The position numbers were made by a program, and so were the translations under genes. 64,000 nt of DNA from JACPYM01 sp963699175 (lineage in GTDB: Bacteria; Acidobacteriota; Blastocatellia; RBC074). Location: positions 6,882,001 to 6,946,000 of the forward strand of contig OY969418.1 of NCBI GenBank assembly GCA_963699175.1. Direction: 5' to 3'. Under the pieces are notes generated by a model. That model was not told the DNA's origin, searched no databases, and worked only from the letters and a program-made list of their open reading frames with translations. Positions 29,134 to 38,537 of this stretch are shown here, piece after piece (the stretch's first letter is position 1; every line of letters starts with the position of its first letter).

Positions 29134-31791
29134 ATGGCCAATGCGACATGCACAATCAGATTTCGTTTCTGGCTCTGGCTGATCGCGCTGATCGGCGTAA
29201 TCGTGCCGCGCCGATTGCGCGCCGATTGGCGGCAAGAGTGGGAAGCCGAGTTGCAGCACCGCGAAGCGCTATTGGCCGAGTGGGACAAACTCAATTGGCA
29301 AACCAAACTCGATTTGCTCTGGCGCAGCACGAGCGCGTTTTGGGATGCGCTTTGGCTACAACCGAAACGGTGGGAGGACGAGATGATGCAAGACCTACGG
29401 TTTGGCGTGCGAATGTTGCGGAAAGCCCCCGGCTTTACCTTGATTGCCGTGTTGACGCTGGCGTTGGGCATCGGCGCGAATACGGCTATTTTCAGTGTCG
29501 TCAGTGCTGTGTTGTTGCGGCCTTTGCCGTTCAGGGACCCGGCGCGATTGGTGGCGGTTTGGGAGAGCAATGCGGCGAAAGGCCAAACGCACGGAGCCAT
29601 CGCGGGCGCAAACTTTACAGATTGGCAGGAGCAAAATCAGGTCTTTGATTCGCTCGCAGCCTACTTCAGTTGGAATTACAACCTGACAGGCGCTGGTGAA
29701 CCACAGCGGCTGACGGCAGCGATTGTTTCAGCGGGTTTCTTTCAGACGCTGGGCGCAGCGGCCACGCTCGGACGTGCGCTCTTGCCGGAAGACGATCAGG
29801 CTGCCAATGAAAACGTCGTAGTGTTGAGCCAGGCCCTGTGGCAAAGCCGCTTTGGAGCCAGGCCTGAAATCATCGGGCAAATCATCACGCTCAATAATCG
29901 TCCGCACACGGTTGTCGGCGTCATGCCTGCTAGCTTCGATTTTCCCGACGACAAAACTGAAATCTGGCGGCCAATGGCGCTGGCTCCACGCGACGCGCAA
30001 AACCGTGAGGGCAAATGGCTGAAAGCGGTCGGGCGCTTGAAACGGGGCGTTTCGCTCGAACAAGCCTCAGCGGCGATGAACACGATTGCCGAGCGGTTGG
30101 CCGCCAGCTACCCAAAGACCAATGCCGGTTGGGGAATCAACCTGATTCCGCTGCGCGATGAACTGGTGGGCAAAGCGCGCGGGTTTCTGTGGACGCTCTT
30201 TGGCGCAGTGCTGCTCGTCCTGTTGATTGCCTGTGTGAACGTGGCGAACCTGCTGCTGGCGCGCGCGGCCACGCGGCGGAAAGAGAATGCCATTCGCGCG
30301 GCGCTCGGCGCGGGCCGGTGGCGGTTGTTGCGGCAATTCCTGGTCGAAAGCCTGCTGCTGGCTGGATTAGGTGGGGCGCTCGGTCTGGCGCTCGCGTACG
30401 GGAGCCTGGACGCCTTGCTTGCACTTAGCCCTGATGATGTGCCGGGACTTGCCAAGGCCACGATTGATTGGCGCGTGCTCGGTTTCTCACTGACGCTCTC
30501 GTTGCTGACTACTTTGCTGTTTGGCCTCGTCCCAGCTTGGCAAACCTCCAAGCCAGAGCTGAACCAGACGCTCAAAGACGTAAGCCAAGCGACGAGCAAC
30601 GCCAGTCGTCGGCTGCAAAATGCCCTGATCGTGGCGGAAGTCGCTGCCGGAGTCGTGTTGCTGATTGGCGCTGGGTTGACATTTCGCAGCTTTTTGCGCC
30701 TGCAAGCCGTAGAGTTGGGTTTTGATCCGCACGATGTGCTGACGCTGCGAATGATGCTTCCAGCCAGCAAATACGCCGAAAACCAACACTCCATCGCTTT
30801 CTTTCAACAAACCTTGGAACGTATCAAAACACTGCCCGGAGTCGTTTCGGCCGGTGCCGTGCAGGATTTGCCGCTGGGCCAGAACGCGATGAGCTTTCCC
30901 TTCAGCATTGAAGGCCAACCGGACGTGCCCGTTGCGGCGCAGCCACTCGCGGCGTATCGCGCCGTAACCGAAGATTATTTTCGCACGCTGGGCATCCCGC
31001 TCGTCGCGGGGCGTACCTTTACGGCCGCCGACACTCTGCCAACCACGCCCGTCGTCATCATCAATCAGACAATGGCGCGGCGCTTTTTCCCCGCTGGCAA
31101 TCCGCTGGGTAAACGCATCCGCTTCGGCGAGCCAAGCGATCCGCCCTATACGATTGTTGGCCTGGTTGGCGACATCAAACAGCAGGGACTTGCCGACGAA
31201 GAACTCGCGGCCATCTATCAACCGCACGCACAAAATCGGTTTGCCTGGTTGCGCTGGATGACGCTGGTCATTCGTTGTAACACGGCCCCACTCAACTTGG
31301 TCGCGGCGATTCGCCGTCGGATTGCGGAAGTGGACCGCGCTCAACCTGTTTACGAGATCGCCACGATGGAACAGCGTCTGGCGAAATCAGTCACACAACC
31401 GCGCTTTTCGACCTTCCTGTTTGGCCTCTTTGCCTTGCTAGCGCTGGCGCTGGCAACGGTCGGCCTTTACGGCGTGATGTCCCATGCGGTGGCGCAACGC
31501 ACTCATGAAATTGGCTTACGGATGGCGCTTGGCGCGCGCGTCGGCGACGTGCTGACGCTGGTCGTCGGGCAGGGAATGAAATTGACCTTGCTGGGTCTGG
31601 CAATTGGTCTGGCCATCGCCAGTGCGCTTACGAAGGTATTGAAGGAACTGCTTTTCAACGTCAGCACGACCGACCCGCTCACGTTTGCCTGCGTTGCCGG
31701 ATTGTTGCTGGGCGTCGCACTGCTGACCTGTTATCTGCCCGCGCGCCGCGCCGCCAAAGTAGACCCCTTGGTCGCCTTACGGCACAACTGA
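29134..31791 (+). CDS. ADOP-type ABC permease, prefix type A (885 aa)
   Basis: The frame is open from a GTG at 29116 that overlaps the previous stop. I chose ATG 29134 (MANATCTIRF) because it puts the conserved internal Met at residue 84 (base 29383), and similar MANXTXT starts occur in other copies. Here the internal start is a double Met (MMQDLRFG). First periplasmic domain: AVLLRPLPFRDPARLVAVWE, FFQTLGAAATLGRAL, LWQSRFGARP. First FtsX core: LLIACVNVANLLLARAATR. TM5 is at ALIVAEVAAGVVLLIGAG. The end is CYLPARRAAKVDPLVALRHN. A decayed permease 5' end begins 4 bp after its stop. Confidence 0.93.
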   Translation: MANATCTIRFRFWLWLIALIGVIVPRRLRADWRQEWEAELQHREALLAEWDKLNWQTKLDLLWRSTSAFWDALWLQPKRWEDEMMQDLRFGVRMLRKAPGFTLIAVLTLALGIGANTAIFSVVSAVLLRPLPFRDPARLVAVWESNAAKGQTHGAIAGANFTDWQEQNQVFDSLAAYFSWNYNLTGAGEPQRLTAAIVSAGFFQTLGAAATLGRALLPEDDQAANENVVVLSQALWQSRFGARPEIIGQIITLNNRPHTVVGVMPASFDFPDDKTEIWRPMALAPRDAQNREGKWLKAVGRLKRGVSLEQASAAMNTIAERLAASYPKTNAGWGINLIPLRDELVGKARGFLWTLFGAVLLVLLIACVNVANLLLARAATRRKENAIRAALGAGRWRLLRQFLVESLLLAGLGGALGLALAYGSLDALLALSPDDVPGLAKATIDWRVLGFSLTLSLLTTLLFGLVPAWQTSKPELNQTLKDVSQATSNASRRLQNALIVAEVAAGVVLLIGAGLTFRSFLRLQAVELGFDPHDVLTLRMMLPASKYAENQHSIAFFQQTLERIKTLPGVVSAGAVQDLPLGQNAMSFPFSIEGQPDVPVAAQPLAAYRAVTEDYFRTLGIPLVAGRTFTAADTLPTTPVVIINQTMARRFFPAGNPLGKRIRFGEPSDPPYTIVGLVGDIKQQGLADEELAAIYQPHAQNRFAWLRWMTLVIRCNTAPLNLVAAIRRRIAEVDRAQPVYEIATMEQRLAKSVTQPRFSTFLFGLFALLALALATVGLYGVMSHAVAQRTHEIGLRMALGARVGDVLTLVVGQGMKLTLLGLAIGLAIASALTKVLKELLFNVSTTDPLTFACVAGLLLGVALLTCYLPARRAAKVDPLVALRHN

Positions 31792-31795
31792 TCTG

Positions 31796-32022
31796 ATGGT
31801 ACGCACACGATTACATCTATGGCTGATTCGCTTCGTCGGACTGATCGTACCGCAACGCCACGCGCGCCGCTTGGCGGCAGGAGTGGGAGGCGGAGTTGCG
31901 CTTCGCGAAGCATTGCTGTCAGAGCGGAAGCGGCTCAACCTCAGCCTTGTAGCTGCTGCAAGCCAGCGGCAAGCGCTAACCTGCCGGCCTGACGCGGCCT
32001 TCTTCCCGGCAAATCATTGTGA
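31796..32022 (+). pseudogene. Decayed 5' end of a type-A permease gene
   Basis: The first codons read MVRTRLHLWLIRFVGLIVPQR, a normal type-A prefix, 4 bp after the previous permease stop, just where the next operon member would begin. Around 31855-31875 the frame slips, so the DNA that would encode WRQEWEAEL is read as LAAGVGG. A one-base loss near 31908 (CGCTTCGCG for CGCTACCGCG) returns it to REALL. Similarity fades after about 31945, well before TM1. The 3' boundary given here is approximate. It is a remnant from duplication or deletion, and the spacer from about 31945 to 32072 shows nothing else recognisable. Confidence 0.75.
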
Positions 32023-32072
32023 CAAATGGCGACCGCTCTGGCGCCGCGCCGGGCAGGTCGTTTCCTGTTGGC

Positions 32073-32111
32073 TGTAGACAAGCTACGGGCTATGGGTGTA
32101 CCTTGTCTACA
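32073..32111 (+). promoter_or_regulatory. Inverted repeat, likely operator of the 32143 PadR gene
   Basis: TGTAGACAAG (32073-32082) and CTTGTCTACA (32102-32111) are perfect 10-bp inverted arms, 29 bp apart centre to centre, ending 31 bp before the PadR ATG. Wide-spaced dyads of this kind suit a dimeric winged-helix repressor acting on its own promoter. No convincing -35/-10 pair was found next to it. The TGTAGA text overlaps in style with the TATGTAG motif before the other PadR genes. Confidence 0.55.
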
Positions 32112-32142
32112 TCCTAAAACATTTTCGGGAAAGGAAACGACC

Positions 32143-32487
32143 ATGAAACGAGGCTATGAAAACCGCATCGAGTTGTTGCAAGGCACGCTCGATCTGCTGA
32201 TTTTGCAAACGCTGCAATGGGGGCCGCGCCACGGCTACGGCATCAGCCAGGCCATTCGCACCGGCTCCGGCGAAGTGCTGCAAGTGGATACTGGCTCGCT
32301 CTATCCGGCGCTGCATCGGCTGGAACGCAAGAAATGGATCAAGGCCGAATGGACGGTTTCGGAAAACAATCAGAATGTAAAAAGCTATCAACTGACCGCA
32401 ACCGGCAAAAAACAACTCGCCACCGAACGCTCCAATTGGGAGCGGCTGACGGCAGCGATGGCGGGCATCCTGCATCCACAAGAATAG
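32143..32487 (+). CDS. PadR-family transcriptional regulator, second type (114 aa)
   Basis: I chose ATG 32143 (MKRGYENRIELLQGTLDLLI), preceded by GGGAAAGGAAACG, over a longer frame opening at 32026. The LLQGTLDLLILQTLQWGPRHGYGISQAI start and TGSLYPALHRLERKKWI recognition helix are textbook PadR. The wing runs to KSYQLTATGKKQLATE and a short C-terminal helix ends near 114. It differs clearly from the three 108-aa PadR proteins here. It sits 10 bp upstream of the first permease with the type-B prefix, so PadR type and prefix type change together. It probably represses its own unit through the dyad at 32073. Confidence 0.93.
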   Translation: MKRGYENRIELLQGTLDLLILQTLQWGPRHGYGISQAIRTGSGEVLQVDTGSLYPALHRLERKKWIKAEWTVSENNQNVKSYQLTATGKKQLATERSNWERLTAAMAGILHPQE

Positions 32488-32497
32488 GAGCGTGCAG

Positions 32498-35098
32498 ATG
32501 AAATTCTGGCGACAGCGCAAAGACGAAGAACTCGACGCCGAAATCCGCCATCATCTCAACGAAGCCATCCGCAACCGCCTCGAACGCGGCGAAACGCCCG
32601 ATGAAGCGCGTGCCAATGCCCTGCGTGAATTTGGCAATGTGGGACTGGTCAAGGAAGTCACGCGCGAAATGTGGGGCTCCCGCTTCGCTGAACGGTTGGG
32701 GCAGGACTTGCGGTTTGGCATGCGAATGCTGCACAGGAATCCGGGTTTTTCATTGATTGCCATTCTCACGCTGGCGCTGGGCATCGGCGCGAATACGGCA
32801 ATTTTCAGCGTGGTCAATGCGGTGCTGCTGCGTCCGTTGCCGTATGCGGAACCCGAGCGATTGGTATGGGTGTGGGGCAATGTGCGCGGCGGGGGCAATC
32901 GCGCGAGCCTCAGTCCGGCGGACTTCCTTGCTTACCGCGCAGGCAGTCAATCTTTCCAGCAACTGGGCGGCTTCATGGATCAAAGCGACTTCGCCACGTT
33001 GACAGGCGGCGGCGAGCCGGAGCGGTTGCGCGTCAATTTGGTCACCGCCAATTTCTTTGACGTGCTCGGCGTCAAGCCGCTGCTCGGACAAGGCTTCAGC
33101 GCTGAAGACGAACAACAGGGACGCGGACTGGCTGTCATGCTCAGTCACGCGTTGTGGCAGCGCCGCTTTGGCGGCGACGCGTCGCTGATTGGGAAAACGC
33201 TGACGCTCAACGGGCAAAGCGCGGCTGTCGCCGGTGTGCTGCCTGCCGACTTTGAGCCGCCGCTGCCTGCCGAATTCTGGAGCGTGATGCCGCTGTCAAT
33301 GATGGCCACCGTTCGCAGAGCGTATTTCATCCGCCCCGTGGGCAGGCTGCAGCCGGACATCACCATCCAACAAGCGCAGGCAGAAGTGGACGGCATCGCC
33401 CGGCGCTTGGAAGAGAGTTACATCGAAGCCAAAAATTGGAGCTTGCGGCTTGTGCCGTTGCGGGAACAAATGAGCGGCAGCCTGAAGCCATTCTTATTGC
33501 TGTCATTGGGCGCGGTGGGCTTCGTCTTGCTGATCGCGTGCGCCAATGTCGCCAGCCTGATGCTCGCGCGGGCGGCCACGCGCAAGCGCGAAATCACCGT
33601 GCGCGCCGCGCTGGGCGCCAGTCGCTGGCGCATCGTGCGACAGTTGCTGGCGGAAAGTTTCTTGCTGGCGCTGGCGGGTGGCGCGCTCGGAGCGCTGCTT
33701 GGAGTTTGGTTAGTGAAAGGGTTGGTCGCCATCAGCGCGGGCAATCTGCCCACGTGGGCGCGGGTCGCCATAGATTGGCGCGTACTTGGTTTCACGCTAG
33801 CGGCGACGGGGCTGACGGGCTTGTTGTTCGGCCTTGCGCCCGCGTGGCAGGTCTCGCGCCCCAATCTCGTCGAGGCATTGAAAGACGGCGGGCACGGCGC
33901 GAGCGACGGCCGCCACCAGCAACGCTTGCGCGCCGTGTGGGTGGTCGGCGAAATCGCGCTGGCCGTGGTGTTGCTGATTGGCGCGGGCTTGCTCGTGCGC
34001 AGCTTTTTGCGCTTGCTACAGGTTCATCCTGGCTTCGTGGCAGAGAACGTTTCCACCACTCCCGTCGAATTGTCGCCCGCGCGCTACAAACCGGGACAGG
34101 CCGAAAATTTCTGGGATCAATTGCAACAGCGACTCACCGGTCAGCCTGGCGTGACAGCGGTTGGGATGATCTCCATATTGCCGATGAGCGGGCAAGCTAA
34201 TGTTTTCCGTTTCCGTGTAGCGGGTCGCCCGCAATTCGACGGCAATGTCGTGAACGCCGATTATCGCCAGGTCAACCACGACTATTTTCGCGCGCTGCAA
34301 ATTCCGCTCCTGCGCGGCAGGTCGTTTGCGCCAGAGGAAGCTCGCGCGAGTCGCCCCGTCATCATCATCAGCGCTTCATTCGCCGAACGCTTTTTCCCCA
34401 ATGAAAACCCGTTGGGCCAACATCTGCTGATTCATTCCGGCATTGACTCCGGCAGCGCGGAGCTAGCCTACGAAATCATCGGCGTGACGGGCGATATACG
34501 GCATCGCGGCCTGTCGAGAGAGGTTTTCCCGATGATGTATGCGCCGATGCTGCGCCGCTACGGGATGACGCTGGTGGTGCGTACTGCCGCGCCAATGCCT
34601 GAGCTGGCGCGCCTCGTCCGTCAAACGGTGCGGACGCTCGACCCGGATGCGCCGCTGGCGGCGTTGCGCCCCTTGACGGAAGTGGTCGGCGATTCGATCG
34701 CACAACAACGGCTGAATACGCTGTTGCTGGGCGCACTGGCGGCGCTGGCGCTGACGTTGGCGGCAGTCGGGGTTTACGGCGTGATGTCCTACACCGTCAT
34801 GCAACGCACTCATGAAATCGGCATTCGGATGGCCCTGGGCGCGCAACCCGGCGACGTAGCGCGCCTGGTATTGCGACAAGGATGCACGCTGACGCTGGCG
34901 GGCGTAGGCTTCGGACTGGTGACAGCGCTGGCGTTGACGCGCTGGATGCAAAACCTGCTTTTTAACGTAGCGCCGACAGACCATCTGACCTTTGCTGGAG
35001 TCGCATCCCTGTTGACGTTTGTCGCGCTATTAGCCTGCTGGCTGCCGGCGCGGCGCGCGACGAAGGTGGACCCGCTGGTAGCTCTCCGCAGTGAATAG
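32498..35098 (+). CDS. ADOP-type ABC permease, prefix type B (866 aa)
   Basis: ATG 32498 is preferred over the in-frame GTG 32492: TAGGAG lies seven bases upstream of it, and the related genes at 35859 and 38725 also begin MKF/MNF. The type-B prefix (1-68) is hydrophilic and helical: KDEELDAEIRHHLNEAI, RGETPDEARANALREFGNVG, then LGQDLRFG. There is no internal GGAGG-ATG. TM1 is at about 85-105. The body is of the common kind (FSVVNAVLLRPLPY, FFDVLGVKPLLGQ, LWQRRFGGDA, LLIACANVASLMLARAATR) and ends ARRATKVDPLVALRSE. It follows its PadR by 10 bp and is followed by a Skp-like gene. Confidence 0.94.
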   Translation: MKFWRQRKDEELDAEIRHHLNEAIRNRLERGETPDEARANALREFGNVGLVKEVTREMWGSRFAERLGQDLRFGMRMLHRNPGFSLIAILTLALGIGANTAIFSVVNAVLLRPLPYAEPERLVWVWGNVRGGGNRASLSPADFLAYRAGSQSFQQLGGFMDQSDFATLTGGGEPERLRVNLVTANFFDVLGVKPLLGQGFSAEDEQQGRGLAVMLSHALWQRRFGGDASLIGKTLTLNGQSAAVAGVLPADFEPPLPAEFWSVMPLSMMATVRRAYFIRPVGRLQPDITIQQAQAEVDGIARRLEESYIEAKNWSLRLVPLREQMSGSLKPFLLLSLGAVGFVLLIACANVASLMLARAATRKREITVRAALGASRWRIVRQLLAESFLLALAGGALGALLGVWLVKGLVAISAGNLPTWARVAIDWRVLGFTLAATGLTGLLFGLAPAWQVSRPNLVEALKDGGHGASDGRHQQRLRAVWVVGEIALAVVLLIGAGLLVRSFLRLLQVHPGFVAENVSTTPVELSPARYKPGQAENFWDQLQQRLTGQPGVTAVGMISILPMSGQANVFRFRVAGRPQFDGNVVNADYRQVNHDYFRALQIPLLRGRSFAPEEARASRPVIIISASFAERFFPNENPLGQHLLIHSGIDSGSAELAYEIIGVTGDIRHRGLSREVFPMMYAPMLRRYGMTLVVRTAAPMPELARLVRQTVRTLDPDAPLAALRPLTEVVGDSIAQQRLNTLLLGALAALALTLAAVGVYGVMSYTVMQRTHEIGIRMALGAQPGDVARLVLRQGCTLTLAGVGFGLVTALALTRWMQNLLFNVAPTDHLTFAGVASLLTFVALLACWLPARRATKVDPLVALRSE

Positions 35099-35161
35099 TT
35101 GATCGTGAGCTGGAGACAAGCTGAAGAACAATTCCCAATTTTCCCAAAGGGTCAGACACCA

Positions 35162-35800
35162 ATGAAGAAAGCGATTTTCGCATCTGCGCTTAGCACCCTG
35201 CTTTCTATCGCTGTGGTCGCACAGTCACCTGCCCCTCCGCCTCGTGCTGCGAGCCCGAATCCTGCGTCCTCCGCTTCAACTTCTGGTGGCGGCACCGGCG
35301 CGGAGGGCAAGATCGCCTACCTGAACGGCGCACAACTTAACCAAGGGATCTTCGAACTCAAAATAAAGCTCGATGCGCTCAACCTTGAGTTCGAGCCGAA
35401 GAGGAAAGAGATTCAGGCTGCGGAAGAAGAACTCAACAATCTGAAGAATAAGATTCAGACGCAGGGCGGTACGGTCAACCCACCAGTTCGTAATCAATGG
35501 GTTGAAGAAGCGGTCGAGAAAGAAAAAGTGTTAAAACGCAAAGGTGAAGATTACGAGGCGCTCTTGCAGAAGCGGTATGTGGAGGTTTCTCAACCTATCA
35601 ACGAAAAGATCTTAAAATCGCTTGCGAATTACTGCCAACAACATGGGATCGCCATCGTATTTGAACGGGGCGCCGCAGATCAGACGGGTTTCCTGATCTG
35701 GCCTAATCCGGCGGCTGACATTACCGACGACTTCATGAAGGAGTATAACAAGGCGAATCCGGTCGTCGCTTCCTCAGCAGCAGGCGCGAAGAAGAATTAG
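35162..35800 (+). CDS. Skp/OmpH-family periplasmic chaperone-like protein (212 aa)
   Basis: The frame opens at a TTG at 35099, but ATG 35162 begins a clean signal peptide, MKKAIFASALSTLLSIAVVA, so I start there. A Ser/Pro/Ala/Gly-rich linker (about residues 23-50) leads to KIAYLNGAQLNQGI, the usual first strand of OmpH proteins. Long charged helices predicted as coiled coil follow (about 70-150, LDALNLEFEPKRKEIQAAEE). The closing strand and tail are NYCQQHGIAIVFERG and DITDDFMKEYNKANP, matching the DITDEV-K-N ending of the family. Skp is a trimeric holdase for outer-membrane proteins. Its place between two type-B permeases suggests a periplasmic helper of that unit, though it could be an independent insertion. 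Confidence 0.85.
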   Translation: MKKAIFASALSTLLSIAVVAQSPAPPPRAASPNPASSASTSGGGTGAEGKIAYLNGAQLNQGIFELKIKLDALNLEFEPKRKEIQAAEEELNNLKNKIQTQGGTVNPPVRNQWVEEAVEKEKVLKRKGEDYEALLQKRYVEVSQPINEKILKSLANYCQQHGIAIVFERGAADQTGFLIWPNPAADITDDFMKEYNKANPVVASSAAGAKKN

Positions 35801-35858
35801 AGCGCCAGAAATTGAAGACGAACCAATCACTGACTTCACTGCGACAGGAGTATGAAAC

Positions 35859-38468
35859 ATGAAATTCCACTGGCTCCGCCGCCAACAACGCGAAGCCGAA
35901 CTCGACGCTGAGATTCGCAGTCATCTCGATGAAGCCATCCGCGACCGCATCGAACGCGGCGAAACGCCCGATGAAGCGCGCGCCAATGCCTTGCGTGAAT
36001 TCGGCAACGTCGGTTTGGTCAGGGAAGTCACGCGCGAGATGTGGGGTTGGGCTTCGCTGGAAAGGTTGCTGCAAGACTTGCGCTTCGGCGCGCGAATGTT
36101 GCGTAAACACAAGCGCTTCACGCTGGTCGCGGTAATCTCGCTGGCGTTGGGCATCGCCGCCACGACGACGGTATTCAGTTTTATCAACGCAACGATATTG
36201 CGCCCCGCGCCAGTGCGGGACGCCGCCAATCTCTACGATCTTGATCTCGACTTCCTGGCCGCTTATCCGGATTACCTCGATTATCGTAGCCGCACCGATG
36301 TCTTTTCCGATTTGATAGCCAGCAGGTACTTTCTGGCCAGTCTCAACCATCACGGAGAACCTGCGCAGGTAAATGGCAGCTTCGTCACGGGCAATTACTT
36401 TTCCGTGCTGGGAGTACATCCGGCGCTGGGCCGTTTTTTCACGCCCGACGAAGACCGCACGCCCGGCGCTCATCCGGTCGTCGTTCTCGGTTTCGCCTTG
36501 TGGCAAAGCCGATTCGGCGCTGATCCAGCCATCATCGGCCAGTCGGTACGGCTCAACCGGCAGCCCCATACGGTAATCGGCGTAGCCCCCAGAGAATTCA
36601 CCAGCATTCACGCGTACGACTCCGCGCAGCTTTATGTGCCGTTGATGATGCAAGCACAGTTAATGGCGCAGCCAGAGGTTTTCACCTCACGCCAGGCAAG
36701 ACACCTCTATCTGACCGGGCGACTCAAACCCGGCGTGACGCGGCAGCAAGCCGAGGCGGCGGTGCGCCTGCTTGACGGGCAATTGCGTACACTGGGGCCG
36801 GCACGCGACCCGGCTGCGCCTCACTACGAAGCGTCGCTAGCGCCCATCCTTTCCGTGCGTACACGGGAACTGGTGCGGATGCTGCTCAACCTCGGTGTAC
36901 TCTTTGCGATTCCCGGATCAGTGTTGTTAATCGCCGGCGCCAACGTCGCCGGGATGTTGCTGGCGCGCGGCGCCGGCAGGCGCGGTGAAATCGCGGTGCG
37001 GGTGGCGGTGGGCGCGACCCGCGCCCGGCTGTTGCGGCAGTTGCTGACCGAAAGTGTTTTGCTCTTTCTGCTGGCAGGCGCATTGGGCGCTACGCTGTCG
37101 GTCTGGCTGACGCGGATCGTGGCGGCGCTGCCATTTCCGGAGGACGCCATCTTCCCACAGTATATGCGTACCGACTGGCGCGTCTTGTGTTTCACCCTGC
37201 TGCTCGCCTTGTTGACCGGCGTCATTTTCGGCCTGACGCCCGCGCTCGCAGCCTCGCGTGTTGACGTGCAGTCGGTGTTGAAAGATGCGCCGGGGCCGGG
37301 CGCGTGGCGGCCTGCGCGCTTGCGGCAGTGGTTTGTCATTGGGCAAATCGCCGTGGCGCTCGTGTTGGCGACGAACGCCGTATGGTTTATGCGGATGTTG
37401 CAATACACGCAACTACACTCTCCCGCCAAACAGCCCGAAACCCTGCTGACGGCGTACATCAATTGGCCCGAAGGAACCTACGACGACGCACGTAAGAAAA
37501 TCTTTTGCCAACAATTGACCGAAGGTGTTGCCGCGCTGCCGGACGTTGAGTCAGTCAGCCTGGCGCGGGAACTGCACTGGAGCGGATTTCAAGGTACGAC
37601 GGAAATGACCATCAACGGCGCCAGTGGCGTGAAGGCCGGTGTCAATTCGGTGACGCCGCGCTATTTTCAAACGCTTGGCCAGGCCTTGCGGTACGGTCGC
37701 GACTTCTCAACAGCGGATCAGGCAAGCGCGTCACCCGTCGTGATTATCAACGAAGCCTACGCACGTCTTTATGGCCCCGGCGCGACGGCGTTGGGGCAGC
37801 AGATGACACACCAGGAGGACAGAGGCATTGATGGGGCGACCATCATCGGCATTGTCGAAAACGAACCGCCGTTCCTGTTTGCCGAGGCAGCCCGTCCCTT
37901 TGTGTATACGCTGATTCAGCAATACGCGTCCGAAACGATGCTGCTCGTGCGGCAACGCGGCGAGGCGACCAATCTCGCGGCTGCCGTGCGGCAGATTGTG
38001 CAAACGCTGGAACCTGAGCTGCCGCTGAAAATGCCGGTGACGCTGGCCGAAAGAGCGCGCGCGGAGAGCGCTCCTTTCCGCGCGGTATTTCTGTCGTTGA
38101 ATGCGCTGGGGCTGCTCGGCCTGGCACTGGCGGCGCTGGGAATTTACGGCTTGGTGGCTTACACCGTCGCGCAGCGCACGCACGAAATCGGCCTGCGGGT
38201 CGCACTCGGCGCACAGCGGCGCGACATTATCCAACTCGTGTTGTGGCAGGGGCTGAAGCTGGGGCTGCTGGGCGGAATGCTTGGTCTGACGCTGGCCTTC
38301 GTAGTTGGGCGCGTCCTGACGAGCAACCTGTTCGGACTCAAAGCCAATGATCCGGTGCCGTATCTGGGAATGGCGCTGCTGCTGATCTTGGTCACGTTGA
38401 CTGCGAGTTTTCTGCCGGCAAGGCGGGCGGCCAGTCTGGACCCGCTCATCACCTTACGCCACGAATAG
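35859..38468 (+). CDS. ADOP-type ABC permease, prefix type B, divergent body (869 aa)
   Basis: The prefix (REAELDAEIRSHLDEAIRDR, RGETPDEARANALREFGNVG) is almost identical to that at 32498, and the ATG is preceded by CAGGAG. The body is distinct: TM1 GIAATTTVFSFINATIL, then a shortened entry to the first periplasmic domain (DLDFLAAYPDYLDY). The first FtsX core is LLIAGANVAGMLLARGAGR, with Gly where nearly all copies have Cys. TM5 is LVLATNAVWFMRML in place of LVLLIGAGLLIRSF. In the second FtsX domain the loop is QRTHEIGLRVALGAQRRDII. The end is ARRAASLDPLITLRHE. It may handle a different substrate or partner from the other type-B copies. Confidence 0.92.
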   Translation: MKFHWLRRQQREAELDAEIRSHLDEAIRDRIERGETPDEARANALREFGNVGLVREVTREMWGWASLERLLQDLRFGARMLRKHKRFTLVAVISLALGIAATTTVFSFINATILRPAPVRDAANLYDLDLDFLAAYPDYLDYRSRTDVFSDLIASRYFLASLNHHGEPAQVNGSFVTGNYFSVLGVHPALGRFFTPDEDRTPGAHPVVVLGFALWQSRFGADPAIIGQSVRLNRQPHTVIGVAPREFTSIHAYDSAQLYVPLMMQAQLMAQPEVFTSRQARHLYLTGRLKPGVTRQQAEAAVRLLDGQLRTLGPARDPAAPHYEASLAPILSVRTRELVRMLLNLGVLFAIPGSVLLIAGANVAGMLLARGAGRRGEIAVRVAVGATRARLLRQLLTESVLLFLLAGALGATLSVWLTRIVAALPFPEDAIFPQYMRTDWRVLCFTLLLALLTGVIFGLTPALAASRVDVQSVLKDAPGPGAWRPARLRQWFVIGQIAVALVLATNAVWFMRMLQYTQLHSPAKQPETLLTAYINWPEGTYDDARKKIFCQQLTEGVAALPDVESVSLARELHWSGFQGTTEMTINGASGVKAGVNSVTPRYFQTLGQALRYGRDFSTADQASASPVVIINEAYARLYGPGATALGQQMTHQEDRGIDGATIIGIVENEPPFLFAEAARPFVYTLIQQYASETMLLVRQRGEATNLAAAVRQIVQTLEPELPLKMPVTLAERARAESAPFRAVFLSLNALGLLGLALAALGIYGLVAYTVAQRTHEIGLRVALGAQRRDIIQLVLWQGLKLGLLGGMLGLTLAFVVGRVLTSNLFGLKANDPVPYLGMALLLILVTLTASFLPARRAASLDPLITLRHE

Positions 38469-38537
38469 ACACATAGACACAAAGTAAGGCAAACCTTTTC
38501 AGAGGTTGTTTGAACGTCGCTGATTCCCAAGCTCCGT

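Noticed and set aside
31796..32077. A genuine 93-aa small protein
   Set aside because: After the first 20 residues the frame reads permease DNA out of register; it is better explained as a decayed permease 5' end.
35099..35161. Earlier TTG start for the Skp-like gene
   Set aside because: The extra residues would precede and spoil a clear signal peptide starting at ATG 35162.
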